This document shows, in pieces, positions 57,697 to 64,000 of a stretch of 64,000 nt of DNA. Every line of letters starts with the position of its first letter. Within the stretch, counting starts at the first letter, position 1. This stretch comes from Takakia lepidozioides. Its lineage: Eukaryota; Streptophyta; Takakiopsida; Takakiales; Takakiaceae. A program made the position numbers and the translations under genes. The stretch lies in NCBI GenBank assembly GCA_030704615.1, contig CM060731.1, forward strand, positions 42,286,001 to 42,350,000. Direction: 5' to 3'. The notes beneath the pieces were generated by a model, which had not been told where the DNA came from, did no database searches, and saw nothing but the letters and a program-made list of their open reading frames with translations.

Positions 57697-58004
57697 AGTC
57701 ATCCAATTTGTTCATTGGGAAAAAAAAATCCTGTCATATGTGAACGACTATTGCACCCATTGAACGGATGTGGTTGAAGCCCAACTTTTGCCCACATGTG
57801 CTTGAATATGTGTGCAACACATGTGCGGAGATACAACAGAAGAAAAAAAACATTTCCTCCCCAACGACGCGCTCACCCTTCAACCAATTTAGAATTAAAT
57901 AAAATTTAAATGAATTTCAAACAAATAATTAGGTTTACATTGTCTTTGATTGGGGGTTTCTACTACGTAACGATTTGTTTTTTGGCTCAATCTTGGGCTT
58001 CAAC
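57697..58004. other. AT-rich segment between the 120-bp repeat array and R3
   Basis: Contains two oligo-A runs and no gene. Confidence 0.4.
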
Positions 58005-58262
58005 CCTCACATCGCTACATCCCTGCAAAATTTTGGGCCACAAAAAATGGAAAAAAAAAACTCACTATTGCAGAACTCTCTATGAAGATTGCATGAACTA
58101 GAAGACAAATCAAGTTTGGAGTGCAAATGAGGGAAGAAACTGTGGTTTTGGGTCCAAATGACTTTTGTTCACTCCCAAAATTGGCATGCACGTTGCATAT
58201 GCCGTCATTAGACATATGGTTAAAAAATGGAATTAAAAAAAAATCATGTGCACGCGAAACGC
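58005..58262 (-). repeat. dispersed repeat, diverged inverted copy R3
   Basis: Reverse complement related to R1/R2. Shared blocks include GGACCCAAAACCA, TTCCCTCATTTGCACTCCAA and TTCATAGAGAGTTCTG. Its high-coordinate end (CCTGTTGGACTGCGTTTCGC, read on minus) also matches the tail of the insertion in the PPR pseudogene, tying the R repeats and 120-bp units into one family. Confidence 0.8.
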
Positions 58263-58265
58263 AGT

Positions 58266-58760
58266 CCAACAGGTCCCAGAGTAATAGCAGATCCAACAGA
58301 ATTCATTGAATGGGTCAACGGATGGTTGCCCATTGAAATGACTTTTGTTTGCTTTGAAACATTTCCAGAACGTTTGGTACACCCTCTCATAGGTCCCGGA
58401 CTAATATGAGATCAATCGAAATTCGTTCAATGGCTCAACGGATGGTTGCCCATCCAAATGATTTTGGTTCGCTTTGAGACTTTGCCAGTATGTTCAATGT
58501 ACCATCTAAGAGGTCCCAAAATAATATGAGATCAAATGAAATTTGTTCAATGGGCCAACGGATGGTTGCCCATCCAAATGATTTTTGTTTGTTTTGAAAC
58601 TTGGGCAGTATGTTATGTATACCGTCTCACAGGTCCCGGACTAATACGAGGTCAATCGAAATTCATTCAATGGGCCAGCATTCATATAGTCGTTGATTCG
58701 TTCCCCATCCACATGAATTATTTTGTGCTTCGAGAACTTTGTGGGTATGTTGTTCATACG
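58266..58760 (+). repeat. 120-bp tandem repeat array (about four units)
   Basis: The anchor GATGGTTGCCCAT recurs at 58321, 58441 and 58561, exactly every 120 bp, with a diverged fourth unit near 58701 and faint traces to about 58960. Each unit contains GGATGGTTGCCCATCC-like hairpins. Because 120 is divisible by three, one frame reads NGWLPIQMIFVCFETW-like 40-residue repeats, but stops occur. Confidence 0.9.
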
Positions 58761-59346
58761 TAGATAGAAATGATTATCACATACGAGACTAGACAAAATT
58801 TGTTTGGCAGACGACCGTTTGTTATTGGTTGACATCAATTTTTCTTGTTCTGAAACTTTCTGAGTTGATTGCAGATACCCACATACACGTCATGACCAAA
58901 TATGAGACCATTGTAAATTTGTTGACAGGGTGAACCACTTCTTCCCCATCACATGAGTGAAAATGTGAAGAAAACGATGCTCATGCAATTGAAATTGGCC
59001 AGCAGGTGCCGTACATGTGTATTATCAAAATTGGTGCATATACAAAATTGGCAGAGTGCTATAAGGTACAACAGAAATCCGCATTGTCTATGTACTACGT
59101 TGCTAGTGATTCAAATCCTAGTCGTCACTGTCAGTCTTCACTTGATGTTGATGAAGGGGGCAAGGGATGTGATGTGTTGGCCTGATTTGCGCTGCCAATA
59201 TGGAGAACCTGGGACTGTGATCTCGTGATCAATGAGGGGCCCAACGAGATTAGATCAACGGTGGCCAGCATCCACCTACTTTTCGGCGAAAGTTGATTTT
59301 TTTCCAGACTCTCACGACGTGGCGGAGGTGGATCGACGGCAAGTGC

Positions 59347-60690
59347 TCAGCCTGCATGCAAATTGACAACGTGGCCATCTACATTTGGCAACATAGCCCC
59401 TGAAACACGATGAAAACAGTCTGTCCATAGTCGCTTCCATTCCTCTACAACTGCCTTGATGCTACCCTTGAAACTTTCCAACACCCTCTCGCGGGCCCGG
59501 TCCCTAATCATTATGTCGTCCCGACTAAGAGCCTCATCGTACGCCTCCTTTAATTGGCGTTGACATATTATAGCATCTTCCAATTCGGACAGCAACAAAT
59601 GTCTCCCAATCGGTTCTCGGTCATATAATTCGGTCTATTCCGACATCCATGGAATCTGTGGGAGCCGGATAAACCTCGCCCTTCTCTGACTCCAATGCCC
59701 TCCCAAATACGTGGGATGGAACATATGTCTACATGATCCAAGCACATGACATCCCTCTGGGCCGTAAGGATTCATGCACATCGAACAAAGTGTGTCATCT
59801 GATATCCATGACGGCAAAATGCCTCGTGGTATATCTTCCCTCTCGGCCGCGTCGATATGGCTGCTCATCCTTGTTGTGGTGTCCCACTCCTCCTCTCTCT
59901 CCAATTCCTAGTTTATGCTTCTATTCAATTTCAAAATTATGTGCTCACATCAATCGAACATAGATTCCACATCTGCCCAGTTGGTATACCCGGCGAACAT
60001 GCTTGATGCGATGCGGAGATCGTTATACCTTTGCATGTTATCATAAATGTTATCCATGCTACGGTTTGACATACATGCGATACGTTGCAAGGCTGACAGT
60101 GCCCGCTCTACCCGTGCTTCTCCGGAGGCCAGGTGGGTCGCCCATTGTACCCAATTCTCCCAATCGCCATCCAATGGCACCCATGCCCAAATCTCCAATG
60201 CTTTTGACAAGCGCCATGCAGTTGCCATGGCAATGTCCCGCTCCCTTGTAACACGATCGACATCAGACACGGTGTCGGGTTGAATGGCTACCCTCGAGCA
60301 TTCCCCGGTTTCCACTACTGGTTCTTTTCCTTTTCTCCTTCTCTCATCCGCAATTCACTATTCTTCAACCATGGTTTCATCGGCCGCAGGGTCAAGGACG
60401 TCCGTAATTCCGTGAATGATGCGGTCAATACTGCGATCGGGCATTGTAAACTCCACGGCCATGTCCACGTCGTTCGTTCCAACCTCATTGTGGACAACAA
60501 TGCCTTCATTGTTTGGATGCGTGTCTTCAAATCTACCCTCCAACTCGGAAAGAGATTTGGAAAGCGACAATACTATTGACCCTAAACCCTTAACCCAAAA
60601 TGGGTTTGAATGAGTGCCAGAATAGTTCTTCAAAACTAATTTTGTAGAATGAAATGATACTGGAAGCCACAGGAGGCCTAGGGGGTGCAC
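59347..60690 (-). pseudogene. RING-like zinc-site protein remnant, single frame with in-frame stops
   Basis: One minus-strand frame runs 1.34 kb interrupted only by stops: TAG-TGA at about 60355-60360, TGA at 59950, a TAG near 59908 and a TAG at 59635. Segments in order: SLSKSLSELEGRFED; a Trp-rich alpha-helical part (KALEIWAWVPLDGDWENWVQ); DDTLCSMCMNPYGPEGCHVL followed by GSCRHMFHPTYLGGHW, a partial C3H-type RING-like pattern with CxxC, CxH and HP, but with Tyr where a Cys ligand is expected; and a charged helical tail (LKEAYDEALSRDD). No known gene is recognised. No frameshifts are needed, so decay has been by substitution. Confidence 0.5.
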
Positions 60691-60775
60691 TCCTCATTAA
60701 ATGTACCAGCCACGTGCGTGCACAGGAGGGGGTATTTTAAACCCTCCCATGTACAACATTATACATACCGAGGGG

Positions 60776-60942
60776 TTTTTTTTTTTTTTTTTTTTTTTCC
60801 TCCGCGATCTTTCTCCCCTTCCCTCCCGCGGCTTTCTCTTTTCCCTCTCCTCCTCTCATCTCCTCTCCACTCCTCTCCCACGTTCGCCTTCCCTTCCGCG
60901 GGCTTTCTGTTTTCCCTCCTCTCCTCTCCCCTCCTCTCCACA
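60776..60942. repeat. polypyrimidine tract with internal repeats
   Basis: A run of about 22 T followed by about 145 bp of nearly pure C/T on the plus strand. A CCTTCCCTCCCGCGGCTTTC-like segment and a related CCTTCCGCGGGCTTTC-like segment occur about 65 bp apart. It is low complexity; open frames across it are compositional artefacts. Confidence 0.85.
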
Positions 60943-60944
60943 GG

Positions 60945-61480
60945 GCATGGTATTCTTCCTGATGTTTACAAGGTTTAAGGGAGAGTGAGCTTGGTCTTAG
61001 CAGGCCATTTTGTGGTGGTTTCTCAAAGACCAATCCGACATTACCTGAGTACAGACACCAGCAACACACCGAAGCGATCCTTTTGGGTTGATGGGAGGGC
61101 AAATCCTCCATGGGTCATGACACAAGGTCAAGGACAATGTGGTGAGGGCACCTTCTTCTTCGACCTATTTCAGCCCGTCTTGCCCTCTCATCAGAGTCGG
61201 CCCTGAATTTGCAGCACTGAGCAGACCTGACATGAGTTTTTAGAAGATTGACAATGGTGGGACAACTGCAATCGCAAGGTGTGGCATTTTCTTAAGGTAC
61301 GTTGTGAAGAATTTTTTCCTTCCTGTTATTGCGGGCTCTTGCCTCCTGTTAGTACCTGATTTGGTATTCTTCCAGATGTTTACAAGGTTCTTGGGAGAGT
61401 CAGCTTGGTCTTAGCAAGCCGTGCTCAGCTGCACCGTGGTGGTTCTCACTGACCAATCCGTCGTTACCTGACTACAGACA
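60945..61480. repeat. direct repeat of about 120 bp, 413 bp apart
   Basis: GGTATTCTTCCTGATGTTTA...AGCTTGGTCTTAGCA followed by GACCAATCCG near 60949-61065 recurs with differences at about 61361-61480. Both copies lie at the 3' side of the LINE endonuclease fragment (minus strand). Confidence 0.7.
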
Positions 61481-62232
61481 CAAGTACACACACGAGAGGT
61501 TCTCTTTTGATCTCAGTCCAAACAGGAAGTGGTCAGAGGTACCAATATCAGTTCTGTCGATCAACACATTGGCACACTGGGGGAACAAAGTTTTGTCCAT
61601 TATGATATAGTCCACAATGGAACGTTCCCCAGTTTGGGATTTCTCACGAGTCCACTGCACTTGGTCACCTGCAGTTGAAGTCCTTGCCCTTGGTTGTCTT
61701 CCTAGAGCGCGCCATTGAATCACCAATGTCTAAGACCGCTCTCCAGCCAGTCAAGGGACAAACTTCTTTGAGATTGAATTGATCTGGGACTCTATTAGAA
61801 GCACTTTTGGTCATTGCATCATTCAATGTATAGCACCACTTGACCTTTGGCAAGGAACAAAGCACAGTCCAGTTTTACATCTTCGAAGGCTTTGTCTGCG
61901 TCAGAACTAAGGGTCCCCTCTGTGGGCATGTAAACACAACCCACAAAGAGGTCCTTCGTTCTCATGCCGCCCTTCAGATTCAGTTTTAGCCAGATACTAT
62001 GCTCGTACCTCAAACCCTTGTTGATAATTTCACAATTGTCAAACAAGAAAATCACGGACAAAGAATCCAACCCCTTTTTGACCGCGTTTGGCAGAGGCTG
62101 CCTCGAGAGTACACATCTTACCTGCCCATTTATAACCTTGACATCTCCAACCAATTTATCTGACGTTTCCCATGTTTTCTTGCCCAGCACAGATATGAAT
62201 ATCATTAGTCCGAAGCACTTGTCCCACTTCAA
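61472..62232 (-). pseudogene. LINE endonuclease (EEP/APE-type) fragment
   Basis: Minus-strand pieces give GGMRTKDLFVGCVYMPTEGT, then a frame change near 61840, and finally ERSIVDYIIMDKTLF followed by DRTDIGTSDHFLFGL. The VGCVYMPTEG block and the terminal SDH motif are features of the apurinic-type endonuclease at the N terminus of many LINE ORF2 proteins. No RT domain follows, and a 143-bp part of it is duplicated. It is a dead fragment; clade not determined. Confidence 0.6.
61674..61816. repeat. 143-bp duplicated block, copy 1
   Basis: Starts GTTGAAGTCCTTGCCCTTGG and matches 62418-62560 with few differences. It lies within the LINE endonuclease fragment. Confidence 0.9.
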
Positions 62233-62417
62233 GTTGTTTCCTTTGGTTGATCAACCCTGAGAAGTTGAAAGTGGCCAGCCGCAATTTTGCATGTGAATTG
62301 TTTGTCGTCTAGGTAGCTTGTGATTGCTCCTGGACGGCCAACCGTTCTGCAAAGGGGGGACAGTTACCCCATGGATTCAACCTCATCCAGAGCATCAAAC
62401 CGATTAGAAACTCTCAA

Positions 62418-62560
62418 GTTGAAGTCCTTGCCATTGGTTGTCTTCCTAGAGCGCCCCATTGAATCACCAATGTCTAAGACCGCTCTCCAGCCAGTCAAGG
62501 GACGAACTTCTTTGAGATTGAATTGATTTGGGACTCAATTAGAAGCACTTTTTGTCATTG
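62418..62560. repeat. 143-bp duplicated block, copy 2
   Basis: Copy of 61674-61816, 744 bp away in the same orientation. It lies upstream, on the minus strand, of the endonuclease frame, so two partly overlapping LINE copies or a local duplication are possible. Confidence 0.9.
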
Positions 62561-63015
62561 TAACCTTCAACGTACCCCTGTTAAAAGTCTCGAGATGGAA
62601 CCATTAGCCATGAAATCCAAGCCTAAGCTAGAGCTTGTAGTTTTAAAGATATAGAGTCGATGTTTCCAAGATATAGAGTCGATTAACTTAGGATATAATC
62701 TGGTGTTGGACATATGTTGCAGCTGACCCCACCATCTGACCTTTGAATTCATTTGTGGGCGTTTGCAGTGCGTGTCCAAGCCTGGAGGTTAGCTATTTCA
62801 TGAGCATGAGCGGCATGAGCGGAGTAGCAAGACAATCGGTTTTCATGAGCAGAAGTACAAACAAATTTCGAAAATAAAAAACATTATAAAATATTAATTT
62901 AATGGAATGTGTCAGAAAAAACAAATATATTATTCGGCACCTTGAAGGGGAAATTGTAGTTTTGAGAGTTGTGCTCATGATATTTCGTCTTCCGCTCATG
63001 CCAATTCCCAGCGAC
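62561..63015. other. intergenic, no gene seen
   Basis: AT-rich. Contains ATGAGCATGAGCGGCATGAGC near 62800, a short motif also found near 53610 and inverted near 54240. Confidence 0.35.
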
Positions 63016-63425
63016 ATGTGCAAAAATGGCGCCGAATTTCACGGTAATATAGGGTCCGTAACCGGAAAAAACCGCGACGTATTTCGCGGTAATAGGTCTC
63101 TCTAGCGAAAAATGGTGCCGAATTCCGCGGCTATAGGTCCCCTCATGACAGGTGCGTAAGCCCAAAATTTGGAAATGTGGCGCGCGAATTTCGGTACATG
63201 GTGCCGGGGATTGCACAGATGTTGGGCAGTTCTGGGCCATGTGACTGGAAATTCGACGCCATTTTTCCAGACATCGTTCCCGAGCATGTTCGGACTTAGC
63301 CAGTTTTCGGCCCAAAATAGGGAAATTCGGCGCCATTTTTCCAGACACAGGGGTACCAGTGCATGTTGGGACTTAGCCAGTTTTCGGCCCCAAAATAGAG
63401 AAATTCGGCGCCATTTTTCCAGAAA
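63016..63425. repeat. GGCGCCATTTTT repeat cluster, tandem and inverted units
   Basis: GAAATTCGGCGCCATTTTTCCAG-like motifs begin near 63250, 63325 and 63403 (periods about 74 and 78 bp), each followed by TTAGCCAGTTTTCGG-type sequence. Inverted versions (ATGGCGCCGAATTTC, ATGGTGCCGAATTCC) lie at 63027 and 63110. A minus-strand frame across it reads EKWRRIS-like repeats, which I treat as a by-product of the repeat. Confidence 0.75.
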
Positions 63426-63503
63426 TGGCCCCACAACTGCTTCTGTTGGATCTCAGTTTGAATGGAATATTGCCTCATTCCAGGAGTTTTGGGGTGCATT
63501 TCA

Positions 63504-64000
63504 TTACACTGCAAAAAAAGTCTGATACATGAAAATGCAATTGAAAATATCCATATGGAGGATTCCCTTTGCCCCATCAATGATTTCTGGAATCCCTAAG
63601 GAGGAGTTTGTGCAGCTCGTTCCGCTCAACGCCGGTGCATGAATAAAGTCATCAATAGTCACGTTCATCCTCAACCTCTTCAGGTAAATGTAATACAGAT
63701 GTTTGCACGAATAATACTTTGAACCCTTCTTTGCTTCCATCAACGAGAAGTCCGTACAATTGCAAGTCGGCTCCACTCCAATCGTAATTGTGTATACATC
63801 GTCGCGTACAGCCGAGCCGGCCGTTGCCATCCGATAAACACGCCCAAGGCCGGGTGGAGGTACGTCCACGGAGCTCTGAATAGTGCAAGCCATCCCAAGA
63901 GCATTGGCAATCCGAGTCTCATTCAACTTGTTGGAGGGTGTCGTCTCTTCACTCTTCCGAATCGCATTGTGGGATGTGCAGAATTGTCCAATCCGGACTG
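63504..64000 (-). CDS. SWIM zinc-finger protein, C-terminal part, open at the window edge
   Basis: The minus-strand frame is open from the window's right edge to the stop at 63504 (at least 164 codons). It contains PPPGLGRVYRMATAGSAVRD, then CNCTDF...YYSCKHLYYIYLKRL, a complete SWIM site (CxC...CxH). The N terminus lies beyond the window. The block order matches the broken copy at 56096-57067. SWIM domains occur in E3 ubiquitin ligases (with RING) and MULE transposases (with a catalytic DDE domain); neither partner is visible here. The product could be a host gene or a transposon-borne gene. The uninterrupted frame makes it the better-preserved member. Confidence 0.55.
   Translation of the reverse strand, partial: VRIGQFCTSHNAIRKSEETTPSNKLNETRIANALGMACTIQSSVDVPPPGLGRVYRMATAGSAVRDDVYTITIGVEPTCNCTDFSLMEAKKGSKYYSCKHLYYIYLKRLRMNVTIDDFIHAPALSGTSCTNSSLGIPEIIDGAKGILHMDIFNCIFMYQTFFAV

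Noticed and set aside
60685-61111. Overlapping open frames on both strands rich in Phe/Ser/Pro or Glu/Arg/Lys.
   Set aside because: They are translations of the polypyrimidine tract, not genes.
63102-63434. Minus-strand frame with EKWRRISLFWG-like repeats.
   Set aside because: Arises from a DNA repeat whose units are 74-78 bp; unit lengths are not consistently a multiple of three and no family is known.
1-64000. CRISPR arrays, operons, phage or bacterial islands, rRNA genes.
   Set aside because: Spliced plant genes and plant retroelements occur throughout; no spacer-repeat arrays, Shine-Dalgarno-linked ORFs or rRNA sequence were seen.

Overview
This window is nuclear DNA from a land plant. 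Genes are broken by GT-AG introns of roughly 150 to 1,700 bp. It holds a plant SR splicing factor, a PLS-class PPR-DYW editing-factor copy, plant-type Copia, Gypsy, CACTA and LINE debris, and no bacterial features. The PPR style (repeated SWNxMIAGYAQ and MYAKCGS motifs with a DYW end) is most familiar from seed-free plants (mosses, lycophytes, ferns). I infer such a plant but cannot name a species.

Three intron-containing genes could be assembled exon by exon with reading phase kept at every junction: a PP2C-family Ser/Thr phosphatase (2759-7650, +, 9 exons, 435 aa), a galactose oxidase/glyoxal oxidase-like secreted copper radical oxidase (31989-36080, +, 5 exons, 542 aa), and an RS31-like SR splicing factor with two RRMs (38714-43321, +, 6 exons, 240 aa, with one apparent GC-AG intron). 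A fourth, a peroxiredoxin-like (PRXL2/AhpC-TSA) gene at 14902-16390 (+), is only partly resolved. They are unrelated housekeeping or secretory functions and do not form a pathway.

Layout: 1-1612, 3' end of a LINE; 2759-7650, PP2C; 8725-9029, solo LTR; 9597-14335, a complete but decayed Copia element of the same LTR family (5-bp target duplication, PBS, PPT); 14902-16390, peroxiredoxin-like gene; 16391-18250, tandem duplication and two weak ORFs; 19309-22175, a PPR-DYW pseudogene split by a repeat-bearing insertion; 22176-31988, gene-poor, with a 758-bp inverted-repeat-bounded element; 31989-36080, copper oxidase; 38714-43321, SR gene with a 5'-truncated LINE in an intron (15-bp target duplication); 44380-45785, element bounded by 14-bp inverted repeats; 46203-49171 (-), 5'-truncated Ty3/Gypsy pol; 49194-50508 (+), CACTA fragment (DUF4216-like region with acidic tail) abutting the Gypsy; 50859-58760, repeat-rich DNA with a fold-back element, a SWIM zinc-finger remnant and two arrays of a 120-bp repeat; 59347-60690 (-), RING-like ORF with in-frame stops; 61472-62232 (-), LINE endonuclease fragment; 63504-64000 (-), a second SWIM zinc-finger ORF running off the edge.

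The most novel-looking item is a repeat family built of exactly 120-bp units with a sharp terminus (TGAACGCCTCATTGG). One copy sits inside the PPR gene, and two arrays, with the same terminus and the same downstream sequence, lie at 57.4-58.8 kb. The SWIM/RING-like decayed ORFs in the last 8 kb look like a second poorly described multicopy family.
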